Assembly (NCBI GenBank): GCA_910587045.1
Contig: CAJULG010000001.1
Span: forward strand, 124,001 to 188,000
DNA: 64,000 bases
Direction of reading: 5' to 3'
Source of the DNA: an uncultured Lachnospiraceae bacterium
Lineage (GTDB): Bacteria; Bacillota; Clostridia; Lachnospirales; Lachnospiraceae
In this document: piece by piece, positions 52,186 through 60,301 of the stretch
Position numbering within the stretch: position 1 is the stretch's first letter
Layout of the letters: each line of letters starts with the position of its first letter
Notes under the pieces: model-generated
Told to the model about the DNA's origin: nothing
The model's database searches: none
Seen by the model: the letters and a program-made list of their open reading frames with translations, nothing else
Position numbers and translations under genes: made by a program

Positions 52186-52887
52186 CTATGCATGTATATA
52201 AGTACCGGTGAAGGATCCTGTCATGGCATTTAAAATACTGTTCTCACCATTCAGGCCAAAAAGCTTCATTGACATATGATTCTCCATTGCCAGGACTGCA
52301 GAAGCCAGATCGATAACTCCAAGCTTCTGATCTACAATATCCTGCATCTCCATCCTGTCATATTTCTTCGCATTCGGATTCAGCTTCGGATCCGAATCAT
52401 ACACACCATCAATCGCCTTGCCGGATAAAATAACATCCGCTTCAATTTCAACCGCCATCAAAACAGTTGCCATATCCGTCGAAAAATACGGATGTCCGGT
52501 TCCTCCGGCAAAGAAAACTACAGTTCCTGCTTCTAAAGCTTCCACTGCCTCCTCCTTACGGAACAGCTTTGTCATATTACCACATTCAAACGGAGTCATG
52601 ATCACAGTCGGTATTCCGACTCCCCGAAACAGTTCTGCCGTATAAATGCAGTTCATAACGGTTGCCAGAATCCCGATCTGGTCGGCCCGGACACGATCCA
52701 TATGTTCACTGGTCCTGCCCCTCCAGAAGTTGCCGCCGCCGATCACGATCGCAATCTGCTTGCCTGCCGACAATGCCTGCTTCACCTGATCTGCCACCTG
52801 CATCACAGTAGCTTCGTCAAAGCCGGTCTTCTTTTCGCCTGCCAGTGCTTCACCGCTTAGCTTCAATAAAATCCGTGTTTCTTCCAT
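52186..52887 (-). CDS. pyrH: UMP kinase
   Basis: 233 aa amino-acid-kinase fold. ILLKLSGEALAGE at the N-terminus, IVIGGGNFWRG for phosphate binding and DQIGILATVMN are PyrH signatures. It phosphorylates UMP to UDP. It lies 21 bp after the bactofilin gene. Confidence 0.98.
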   Translation of the reverse strand: MEETRILLKLSGEALAGEKKTGFDEATVMQVADQVKQALSAGKQIAIVIGGGNFWRGRTSEHMDRVRADQIGILATVMNCIYTAELFRGVGIPTVIMTPFECGNMTKLFRKEEAVEALEAGTVVFFAGGTGHPYFSTDMATVLMAVEIEADVILSGKAIDGVYDSDPKLNPNAKKYDRMEMQDIVDQKLGVIDLASAVLAMENHMSMKLFGLNGENSILNAMTGSFTGTYIHA

Positions 52888-52908
52888 ATCAGATCATTTC
52901 CCCTCATT

Positions 52909-54135
52909 TTATGCAAAAAAGCTCTTAACATCAACATCCGAATAGCTTTGTGAGCAGAATCCCTCGATCACGGCACCGTTATTGATCTGTACCGAACGGG
53001 ATTTGATATTTCCCATGATAACAGCCGTAGAATCCACGATCACAGGTCCCTTAATATCCAGATCCCCATTCACTGCACCCGCAACCACTGCCGACTGCGC
53101 TTCCACATTACCTACGATCACAGAGCCTACACCGATCTTTACACTGCCGGCGCTGTTAATCTCTCCGGTTATCCGTGCCGCGTTAGAATAAATTTCACTT
53201 GCATTTACTTTACCATTGATCTCTCCACTGACGATCAGCTTGCCATAGCAGTTCACATCGCCTTCCACGCTGCCGATAATATCTACGGATCCATCCGTAA
53301 ATAAATTTCCTTCAATCCTGGTACCCTTCGAAATATAGGTGGTGCTGTCGCTTACCTCCGGATCCAGACCGGATTCCGTATCCTGCACAGCAGAAGTATC
53401 TGCCCCCTTCATTGCCGCAATATCAATAATCTTATCCTCCGCCATCGGATTCTCCTCCTGTTTCCTTGCTGGTGCCTTTTTATCCTTTTTCTCTGTCCTG
53501 ACCGCTGTATCAGTCGTTGCTTCCCTCTTTTCTGTCTTTGATTCTGCTGACGGCTGCTTTGGTGTCCTGACTGCCTTCTGCTGCTCCTTTTTCATCGTTG
53601 CAGCCGGCTCTGGAGCCGGAGTCTCCTCCTGAACCGGAGCAGCCTCTGCCGGACTCTCTGCATTGATTCCCAAAAGTGTAAGGATATCCGTATCTTCATC
53701 AGAAGCAGGCTCCTCTGCCACAGGTTCCTCTACTACCGGATGTTCTGCAGCTGCTTCTGCCAGCAACTGGGCCAGTTCATCCGAAGGAATCCGTTTTGAT
53801 TCCAAATGCCCGGTCTCCATCGTCGTACCGGCAGACTCCTCCGGTTCCTCTTCAAAATCTTCAAAATCCTCCTCCTGCAGATCAAATTCATTCAGATCTG
53901 CAAGATCGATATCCTCAAAGGTTTCCTCCTCCGTATCTGTCGTCTTCGGAGTTTCCGCCGGATTCGAATCCTGCTCCATTGTATTCACATATTCTTCATC
54001 CTCCGGCAGGGTTTCCTCTTCCAGGGTATTCACCATATCCTCGTCATCATATTCACTTACCATTTCCTCATTGCCGGGAATCAATTCATTCACAGCCTGC
54101 TTCATATCATTCTTAAAATCCTTAAAAAAACCCAT
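52909..54135 (-). CDS. Bactofilin family polymer-forming protein with long acidic N-terminus
   Basis: 408 aa. Residues 1-260 are a low-complexity acidic region rich in Glu, Asp, Ala, Pro and Thr. The C-terminal 140 residues are the bactofilin beta-helix (TYISKGTRIEGNLFTDGSVD, GKLIVSGEINGKVNASEI, GAVNGDLDIKGPVIVDSTAV). Bactofilins polymerise without nucleotide and scaffold wall or membrane processes. Typical members are 100-200 aa, so the extension is unusual. No membrane segment in the core. It begins 34 bp after the small membrane protein and lies just before pyrH. Confidence 0.88.
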   Translation of the reverse strand: MGFFKDFKNDMKQAVNELIPGNEEMVSEYDDEDMVNTLEEETLPEDEEYVNTMEQDSNPAETPKTTDTEEETFEDIDLADLNEFDLQEEDFEDFEEEPEESAGTTMETGHLESKRIPSDELAQLLAEAAAEHPVVEEPVAEEPASDEDTDILTLLGINAESPAEAAPVQEETPAPEPAATMKKEQQKAVRTPKQPSAESKTEKREATTDTAVRTEKKDKKAPARKQEENPMAEDKIIDIAAMKGADTSAVQDTESGLDPEVSDSTTYISKGTRIEGNLFTDGSVDIIGSVEGDVNCYGKLIVSGEINGKVNASEIYSNAARITGEINSAGSVKIGVGSVIVGNVEAQSAVVAGAVNGDLDIKGPVIVDSTAVIMGNIKSRSVQINNGAVIEGFCSQSYSDVDVKSFFA

Positions 54136-54169
54136 GTTATCCTCCTTGCTGGCGGTTACTATATCAGAA

Positions 54170-54349
54170 TCAGAATACCAATCCGTATAACTGCTGGATC
54201 AGATGATTCAGTTGAACGACACGAACTAATAATACTATATTCAGGATCACGGAAGCCAGGATCAGTCCGGCTGCAAAGAGCAGGATCGCCTTCTTCATTC
54301 GATTCACTCGTTTTCTTCCTGATGCCTTCTGCAAATTCTGTTCTGCCAT
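54170..54349 (-). CDS. 59-aa single-span membrane protein
   Basis: ATG 54349 follows TGAGGAAATGAA. Basic N-terminus (ASGRKRVNRMKKA), one membrane helix at about 21-43 (ILLFAAGLILASVILNIVLL), and a short tail RVVQLNHLIQQLYGLVF. The topology recalls small division or scaffold proteins such as FtsL, but it is too short to assign. It is the first gene of the long minus-strand cluster and precedes bactofilin by 34 bp, so it may anchor bactofilin filaments. Confidence 0.75.
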   Translation of the reverse strand: MAEQNLQKASGRKRVNRMKKAILLFAAGLILASVILNIVLLVRVVQLNHLIQQLYGLVF

Positions 54350-54423
54350 TTCATTTCCTCATTATTAAATGTTCTGGTAATGCAAAATCCGGTCAATACA
54401 ACCGATAATCCCACACATTGGGA

Positions 54424-54432
54424 ATTATAGCA
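54424..54432 (-). promoter_or_regulatory. Extended -10 promoter upstream of small membrane protein and bactofilin
   Basis: TG-C-TATAAT on the minus strand, 75 bp before the start codon; the -35 region (TATAAA) is poor. A short dyad (TCCCA...TGGGA) lies at the expected start of the RNA. Confidence 0.6.
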
Positions 54433-54572
54433 TATTCAAAATCAAATTTATAGTACAAAAACATAAATTCTTCAAAATCAGACGCTTTGTTCTGAAAATG
54501 TCTGTTCTCAGTATACCCCGGAAGTCCCGTTTTGAAACACTTCTGACGGATTTCGACGTTTGTCTGAGCAAC

Positions 54573-54613
54573 AAAAGTCCCAGACAATCGCAGCTTCCAT
54601 GATTGCCTGGGAC
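54573..54613 (-). terminator. Terminator after the GNAT gene
   Basis: GTCCCAGGCAATC and GATTGTCTGGGAC pair on the minus strand around an 11-nt loop, then TTTTGTT. The rest of the 303-bp gap (54350-54652) holds only the promoter at 54424-54432; no further gene is seen. Confidence 0.88.
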
Positions 54614-54652
54614 GAATACTCAGCCACCGTTCTTTATTATACTTCTATCTCT

Positions 54653-55087
54653 TCATTTGTCAAGGGAATTCAAATACCGGATCATTCCCGGCCCCAGTTG
54701 CTCCGTCGGTCTTGCCAGAAACCCATGGGATTCATAGAATTTCTCCCGGCCTTTGGCACACATCAGACAAAGCATCATTTCTGTATTTTCCTGTCGAAGC
54801 TCCTCTACATAGGCTGCTAACGTATCCAGCAGCATAGAACCAATTCCAATTCCCTGCGCCTGAGGCAGAACGATCAGATCCTGTACATAACAGATGACAG
54901 CTCCATCTCCGACCAGCCTTCCCATACCCACACAGGCGGAACCCTGATATGCACTGACCACATAAAGACTATGTTTCAGAGCATGCTCTGCCTGTCTCCG
55001 GCTTAAGCTCTTCCATCTTACACCGGAACGAAGTGCAAGATACGTATCAACATCCAGTGTATTATATTGTAATTTTATCTCATCCAT
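54653..55087 (-). CDS. GNAT family N-acetyltransferase
   Basis: 144 aa from ATG 55087, which follows GGGAGCAGAA. The acetyl-CoA loop QDLIVLPQAQGIGIGSMLLD (Q/RxxGxG/A type) is at about 75-95, and the C-terminus FYESHGFLARP is typical of GNAT folds. Substrate unknown. It overlaps the end of hisF by 8 bp, so it is probably co-translated. Confidence 0.88.
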   Translation of the reverse strand: MDEIKLQYNTLDVDTYLALRSGVRWKSLSRRQAEHALKHSLYVVSAYQGSACVGMGRLVGDGAVICYVQDLIVLPQAQGIGIGSMLLDTLAAYVEELRQENTEMMLCLMCAKGREKFYESHGFLARPTEQLGPGMIRYLNSLDK

Positions 55088-55862
55088 TTCTGCTCCCATC
55101 TGATAAACGGACGGCAAGCCCTCGCTTCTGTAAATACTGCTTCAGATCAGAAATTTCCAGTTCCTTATAGTGAAACAAAGAGGCAGCCAGCACTGCATCT
55201 GCTCTGCCCTCAGTCAGGGCATCATAAAAATGCTCCGGTCTGCCTGCGCCGCCGGATGCGATCACAGGGATCTTAACGGACTCCGAAATCTGTCTGGTCA
55301 ATTCAATATCATATCCTGACCTGGTTCCGTCACAGTCCATACTGGTCAAAAGCAGTTCTCCGGCACCCATCCGTTCTGCCTGCATCGCCCATTCCACTGC
55401 ATCCAGTCCCATATCAATACGTCCGCCATTCTTATATATATTCCAGCCGGAACCATCCTCCCGCCTTCTGGCGTCTATTGCAACCACTACGCATTGACTG
55501 CCGAACTTATCTGCCGCCTCGGAGATCAGGGCCGGACGTTCGATCGCAGAGGAATTAACCGAAACCTTATCGGCTCCCTCCCGCAGGATCACCCGAAAAT
55601 CTTCTACGGTACGGATCCCTCCGCCCACAGTAAACGGAATAAATACAGTCTCAGCCACCCGTCTTACCATGTCAGCTACGATCGCTCTGGAATCTGAAGA
55701 TGCAGTGATATCCAGAAACACCAGTTCATCTGCACCTGCCTGATCATATGCTGCTCCGATCTCTACCGGATCTCCTGCATCCTGAAGATTAACAAAATTC
55801 ACACCCTTTACCACACGTCCGTTATGTACATCCAGACAGGGAATGATTCTTTTTGTATGCAT
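55080..55862 (-). CDS. hisF: Imidazole glycerol phosphate synthase, cyclase subunit
   Basis: 260 aa TIM barrel. N-terminus RIIPCLDVHNGRVVKGVNF with the catalytic Asp and the second Asp in VVVAIDARR. With HisH it converts PRFAR plus ammonia into IGP and AICAR. Directly follows hisH. Confidence 0.98.
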   Translation of the reverse strand: MHTKRIIPCLDVHNGRVVKGVNFVNLQDAGDPVEIGAAYDQAGADELVFLDITASSDSRAIVADMVRRVAETVFIPFTVGGGIRTVEDFRVILREGADKVSVNSSAIERPALISEAADKFGSQCVVVAIDARRREDGSGWNIYKNGGRIDMGLDAVEWAMQAERMGAGELLLTSMDCDGTRSGYDIELTRQISESVKIPVIASGGAGRPEHFYDALTEGRADAVLAASLFHYKELEISDLKQYLQKRGLAVRLSDGSRNG

Positions 55863-56480
55863 TTATGTTTCCTCCCCGATCTGAATAAAATTCTTTAAGA
55901 TCTGCAATCCCACCGTACTGCTCTTTTCCGGATGAAACTGACAGGCAAACAGATTCTCATGCTCCACGGATGCATGAATCCTTACATTATAAATGGTTGA
56001 TGCAGCCACATCCTCTTCCCGATCTGCCTGCAGATAATAGGAATGGACAAAATACACATATGGCTGCTCCGGAAGTCCCTGAAATAATGCAGCTTCCGGC
56101 TTTACCTCCAGAGAATTCCAGCCCATGTGCGGAATCTTAAGCCCCGCTGCCTCCGGAATCCTCACAATCCTTCCATCCAAAAGTCCCAGTCCACTGACTC
56201 CCGGACACTCTTCACTGGTCTGAAACAGTAACTGGAGACCCAGACAGATTCCGAGAAACGGAGTTCCCTGTTCCACCACATCATAGATTGTATTCACCAG
56301 TCCATATTCCCGGATCCGATGCATGGCATCACCAAAGCTTCCCACACCCGGAAGGATCACCCTGTCACTACTGAGAATTTCATCCCGGTCTCTGGTAATG
56401 CATACCTCTTCTCCCAGATACCGGAGTGCTTTTTCCACACTTTTCATATTCCCTGCATCATAATCAATAATCGCTATCAT
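55863..56480 (-). CDS. hisH: Imidazole glycerol phosphate synthase, glutaminase subunit
   Basis: 205 aa class I glutamine amidotransferase. Nucleophile in GICLGLQLLF, and the His/Glu pair in CQFHPEKSS. It supplies ammonia to HisF. The remaining his genes are elsewhere. hisH stops where hisF starts, so the two are coupled. Confidence 0.97.
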   Translation of the reverse strand: MIAIIDYDAGNMKSVEKALRYLGEEVCITRDRDEILSSDRVILPGVGSFGDAMHRIREYGLVNTIYDVVEQGTPFLGICLGLQLLFQTSEECPGVSGLGLLDGRIVRIPEAAGLKIPHMGWNSLEVKPEAALFQGLPEQPYVYFVHSYYLQADREEDVAASTIYNVRIHASVEHENLFACQFHPEKSSTVGLQILKNFIQIGEET

Positions 56481-56501
56481 TCTGTTATATCCTCTATTGT
56501 A

Positions 56502-58154
56502 TTATTCTTCCTCCGTGGAAAAACTGACTTCCGCAGATAAAGCCTCAATCTGACGGGAATATTCCACTGTATCCAGAGAAAGCAATGCCAATGCATCTTC
56601 CGGGCTGACCCCATAGACAGAGCTTAAGGCACTGACGATCTTTCCCCTTGCGTTATTCAAATCCTCAACAATACCCAGGCTCTTTGCATCCTCGTAATAG
56701 TCATCATATTTCCCCAGTCCCTGCACCAGTGCATTCAGTGCCAGATCCGGTGCATCCAGTCGTACATAGTTCTCATATGCCTCATACTGGCGTTCCACAT
56801 ACATAACCGTGTACACCTTATCCTCTAATTCCTGATCCTGTTCCTTTACCTCCACTCCAAGAATCTCACGGTATGCCATACCGTATTTCTGACGCTGGAA
56901 ATAATTGGTCGTCTTCGTGATCGCCAGTGTATAATCGAAGATACTGGTACCCAGGATAATAAATCCACCTATAGAGAAAAAGAATATCATAACAAGGGCC
57001 ACCAGCACCTTGTTCAGCTTTTTATCCGGTCCCTCTTCTGCCAGCAGCTTTTCATCCTCTGCCTTCCGGGCTGCCTTTTTCTCTGCAAGCTTTGCAGATT
57101 TTCCTTCCTTGGCTGACTTTCGCTTGGCATCGTTTTCTGCCTTCTGCATCTTCTTCTGTTCTTTTTTCTCAAGCTTTGCCTGAAGCTTTTCTTCCTTTTT
57201 CTTTGCAAGCTCCGCTTCCTGCTCCGGGGTTAATTCATCTTCTTCATCATCTCCGAACAGAATATCCAGAAAGCGGTTTCTTTTCTTTTCACTGATATCC
57301 GGAACATCTGCCAATTCGGGAGGGATTTCAAAATCCGGTATCTCATCGGTTTCCGGAATTGACGCAGCTGCATCAGGATTCCCTTCAATCCCGAGCATGG
57401 CAAATAACTCTTCCATATTTTCATTATCATTGGAAGAGGAGGTGGTATCCATCAGACTCTGATTCAGAGCCTCCATATCTGCTTTTTTCTCTTCCGGTTC
57501 AGAAACAGTCTCCAGACTCTCTCCCACCGCTCCGGCATCTGAAAATACTTCATTGATCAGAGAATCCAGATCAACATCTGCTCCGTCTCCGGACATATCC
57601 ATGTCCATACTCAGATCCGGCATCTCTGTCATAGGAGAATCAGAAGAATTCCCTACCGCTTCTATCAGCGTATCTATGTAACCTTCGTCTCCGGAAAGAG
57701 TGTCAACATAACCATCATCCGTATTCTCCAGTTCAGAAAGGCTCTGCAGCGCCTGCTCCAGTGCCGGATCATCCGTTTCGTCCAAATAAGTCTCGCTAAT
57801 ATTCAGTTCTGACAGATCCTCCATTTCCTTTTCAAACGAAACCGGATCCATTTTCATTTTCGTTATATCTACATCATCAAAATCAATATCTTCAAAATCC
57901 ATGGAATTCATATCCATGTCCGCCAGTTCATCCAACTGATCCAGCTCGGAAAGCTCTTCCACCGGAATCTCTGAATCCGCCCATGCAACATCCTGGATAT
58001 TCTCTGCGTCCCTGGCCAGTGTTTCCTCCAGTTCCGGCTCCGTCTCTGGTATTACCAGCTCACTGATGGAAGGATTGGGTGATTCCAGCTCCTCTTCCGT
58101 CATCACTTCATTCTCAACATTTTTTAATAACTGGTCTAAATAATTCTCATCCAT
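56502..58154 (-). CDS. Large acidic single-span membrane protein of unknown function
   Basis: 550 aa from ATG 58154. Residues 1-300 are extremely acidic and disordered-looking, with Asp/Glu clusters and Met-Asp repeats (DQLDELADMDMNSMDFED). A Lys/Glu coiled-coil-like segment (about 310-380) leads to one membrane span at 383-405. The extracytoplasmic 145 residues are helical (YFQRQKYGMAYREI, YAYEDYYEDAKS-like repeats). I recognise no family; the layout suggests a cytoplasmic scaffold tethered to the membrane. It has its own promoter, back to back with that of the small plus-strand gene, and is followed by hisH after 21 bp. Confidence 0.78.
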   Translation of the reverse strand: MDENYLDQLLKNVENEVMTEEELESPNPSISELVIPETEPELEETLARDAENIQDVAWADSEIPVEELSELDQLDELADMDMNSMDFEDIDFDDVDITKMKMDPVSFEKEMEDLSELNISETYLDETDDPALEQALQSLSELENTDDGYVDTLSGDEGYIDTLIEAVGNSSDSPMTEMPDLSMDMDMSGDGADVDLDSLINEVFSDAGAVGESLETVSEPEEKKADMEALNQSLMDTTSSSNDNENMEELFAMLGIEGNPDAAASIPETDEIPDFEIPPELADVPDISEKKRNRFLDILFGDDEEDELTPEQEAELAKKKEEKLQAKLEKKEQKKMQKAENDAKRKSAKEGKSAKLAEKKAARKAEDEKLLAEEGPDKKLNKVLVALVMIFFFSIGGFIILGTSIFDYTLAITKTTNYFQRQKYGMAYREILGVEVKEQDQELEDKVYTVMYVERQYEAYENYVRLDAPDLALNALVQGLGKYDDYYEDAKSLGIVEDLNNARGKIVSALSSVYGVSPEDALALLSLDTVEYSRQIEALSAEVSFSTEEE

Positions 58155-58187
58155 ACACTCACCTTCTTCATGAAGTCTCTCCTGTTT

Positions 58188-58216
58188 ACTATACAATAAG
58201 CCCTGCTAAAAAACAA
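58188..58216 (-). promoter_or_regulatory. Promoter of the acidic membrane protein
   Basis: Minus-strand TTGTTT (58211-58216), 17-bp spacer, TATAGT (58188-58193), 33 bp before the start codon. Confidence 0.65.
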
Positions 58217-58217
58217 G

Positions 58218-58246
58218 TTGCATTTCACAAAGAAATATAATATATT
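58218..58246 (+). promoter_or_regulatory. Promoter of the DUF6465-type gene
   Basis: TTGCAT (58218-58223), 17-bp spacer, TATATT (58241-58246). Its -35 box is next to that of the divergent promoter, separated by one base. Confidence 0.7.
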
Positions 58247-58290
58247 ATGAATAGTGGTTGTTTACCATACATATTTAAGGAGGGATTACA

Positions 58291-58491
58291 ATGAAGTCTT
58301 CAATGTATATTGAATATCAGGGAAAACAATTAGATGAAAAAGAAATCATTGCAAAAGCAAAGCGCATCTGGGTTGATAATGGAAATAAGGCATCCGAGTT
58401 AAAGACACTGAAATTGTATATCAAGCCGGAGGAAAACACCGCATATTATGTATTGAATGATGAGATCAGCGGCGGTTTTCCGTTAGATTAA
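58291..58491 (+). CDS. Small DUF6465-type protein
   Basis: 66 aa. ATG follows TTAAGGAGGGATTACA. The sequence (SMYIEYQGKQLDEKEIIAKA, LKLYIKPEENTAYYVLND) resembles a small alpha/beta family I associate by memory with DUF6465 of Lachnospiraceae. Function unknown. It has its own promoter and terminator, so it is an independent, probably well-expressed unit. Confidence 0.8.
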   Translation: MKSSMYIEYQGKQLDEKEIIAKAKRIWVDNGNKASELKTLKLYIKPEENTAYYVLNDEISGGFPLD

Positions 58492-58523
58492 CAGCAAAAG
58501 ATTCAGGATCAGAGGTATAAAAA

Positions 58524-58559
58524 AGCAGGCATCATATGAAAATGATGCCTGTTCTTTTT
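58524..58559 (+). terminator. Terminator after the DUF6465-type gene
   Basis: CAGGCATCAT and ATGATGCCTG pair around ATGAAA and are followed by TTCTTTTTC on the plus strand. It separates this gene from the convergent cheV. Confidence 0.85.
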
Positions 58560-58607
58560 CTATGTGATCTCATTTCATCTATTCCTGTTTCCGATCCATA
58601 ATAATAA

Positions 58608-59516
58608 CTATTGACCATAGCCGACCAGACCGTCAATAATATGTACCAGGTCACCGATCTCCGGTTTCGAAACCTGTGCGTTAGCCCCTAAAAGTTCTCC
58701 CTTCCGCTTCATATCATCATTGATCAGGGAAGAAAATATAATGATCGGAATGTTTTTCAATTCATCATCCTCCCGCACCAGACGTACCAGACGATGTCCA
58801 TCCATGACCGGCATCTCGATATCCGTGATCAGCAGCTTGACGCCATATTGTACACCATTATTCTTCTTCAGCGTACAGATCATATCCCATGCCTCCTGTC
58901 CATTTGCCTTAATGGTCAGATTGGTATAACCGGCGATCTCTAAGGAATCCCGTATCATAGTGGAGAGCATCGGGGAATCCTCTGCCACCAGGATCGGTAC
59001 ATCACTTCGTTCCCGTTCTCCTAACTCTTCCAGTTCGGATACCTTCAGACTTGTTTCCGGACAGATTTCCTCAACAATACGTTCAAAGTCCAGAATCAGG
59101 ATCAGCTTATTTCCCTTTTTAATGATACCGGTTGACATTCCGCTGCCATTTGCATTGATCGTAACATCCGGTTTTACAATCTCATTCCAGGAAATCCGGT
59201 GGATCCCCAGCACCTGTTCCACATGAAAACCAATATGAAGATTATTAAAATTTGTAATGATCAGCATATCGGAATCAGACTCCATATCATGATCAAAGCC
59301 AAGTATAGAAAATAAATCCATAACTGTTATGATATCGCCCCGTGGCATAAACATACCTTCAATACAAGGATGTGAATTCGGTATTGGCGTAATCGGCTGC
59401 ATCGTAAGGATCTCCTTCACCTTCGCAACATTGATCCCATAATGATTACCTCCCACTACAAATTCCAGTACTTCCAGTTCATTCGTTCCACTCTCTAATA
59501 AAATATTCGTCTCCAA
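58608..59516 (-). CDS. cheV: Chemotaxis coupling protein CheV
   Basis: 302 aa. CheW-like domain (about 12-150; EVLEFVVGGNHYGINVAKVK) followed by a receiver domain (about 172-300) with phospho-acceptor Asp in LLITDIEMPVMDG and Lys in VSKPEI. CheV links receptors to CheA and adapts by phosphorylation. The start is TTG 59516, after GGGAGGTGTTAGC. It follows the lipoprotein gene by 12 bp and ends a signalling block. Chemotaxis partners except cheR are not in the window. Confidence 0.93.
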   Translation of the reverse strand: METNILLESGTNELEVLEFVVGGNHYGINVAKVKEILTMQPITPIPNSHPCIEGMFMPRGDIITVMDLFSILGFDHDMESDSDMLIITNFNNLHIGFHVEQVLGIHRISWNEIVKPDVTINANGSGMSTGIIKKGNKLILILDFERIVEEICPETSLKVSELEELGERERSDVPILVAEDSPMLSTMIRDSLEIAGYTNLTIKANGQEAWDMICTLKKNNGVQYGVKLLITDIEMPVMDGHRLVRLVREDDELKNIPIIIFSSLINDDMKRKGELLGANAQVSKPEIGDLVHIIDGLVGYGQ

Positions 59517-59528
59517 GCTAACACCTCC

Positions 59529-60248
59529 CTATTGTACACGAAGCATATACTCCTCATCCTCATATGTAACCCGAACCTTTAAAGACGTAATCTGCCCGAT
59601 CATGCCTTCTGACATCTGGAACACCAGAACTGCCTTCTGACTGCTCCCTGCCGGCACTACACTCTGTAACGTACCCAGATCATCCGTCAATATTGTAAGC
59701 ATCGGCTTTGCTTCTCTCGAATCATTCATCACCAGCTTATAATCAATCGAATGATGCAACAGATCGATCTCAGCATCCTGTTCTGTCTGATTGGAAATGC
59801 TAAATTCCAGAACTACCAGCTTATGCCCCGGTTCGGCATCTAACGATACTAACGGGGACTCCTTCTCTGCAGACGGATACTGATCCAAAAACAGACACTG
59901 ATCAAACTCAATGGCAAATCCTTCGAGACCAAGCACTTCCGCAATATCTGTAATTTCCCTGATAGTCTCTGCCGTAGAAGCCTCTGTTGTCCCATCTTCC
60001 TCCGTTGATGTAGAAGCTGTCTCGTCGGATACCGTTTCCGCAGGTTCGGATGTATCCGTATCCGTATCCGCTTCTGACTCTGTTTCCGGTTCGATCAACG
60101 GTTCCTGATAATTTTTATCATACTTCAATAACAAATCTGCCGCATATTCTGCTATTATCCGGTTGTCTTCCTCTGAGATCACTGCCCCACAGCCGGACAA
60201 TAAAAATGATACCACCAGAACAGCAGGCAGGCACCATAGTTTTTTCAT
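59529..60248 (-). CDS. Lipoprotein with DUF4352-like C-terminal domain
   Basis: 239 aa from ATG 60248, which follows GGAGGTGTCCAT. Signal peptide with lipobox LLSGC (Cys near 20). A low-complexity acidic and Ser/Thr/Glu-rich linker (about 50-105) precedes a beta-sandwich-like domain (HKLVVLEFSISNQTEQDAEI, PAGSSQKAVLVFQM), similar in pattern to exported DUF4352-type immunoglobulin-like domains. Binding partner unknown. It lies 53 bp after the histidine kinase gene and may sense envelope stress with it. Confidence 0.82.
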   Translation of the reverse strand: MKKLWCLPAVLVVSFLLSGCGAVISEEDNRIIAEYAADLLLKYDKNYQEPLIEPETESEADTDTDTSEPAETVSDETASTSTEEDGTTEASTAETIREITDIAEVLGLEGFAIEFDQCLFLDQYPSAEKESPLVSLDAEPGHKLVVLEFSISNQTEQDAEIDLLHHSIDYKLVMNDSREAKPMLTILTDDLGTLQSVVPAGSSQKAVLVFQMSEGMIGQITSLKVRVTYEDEEYMLRVQ

Positions 60249-60301
60249 ATGGACACCTCCAATTAGTAATACCATAATATTAGCACGTTTCCTGCCTGCC
60301 A

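Noticed and set aside
53806..54408. 200-codon plus-strand frame over the bactofilin gene and the small membrane gene
   Set aside because: A shadow of the acidic low-complexity coding region; no motif, no ribosome binding site.
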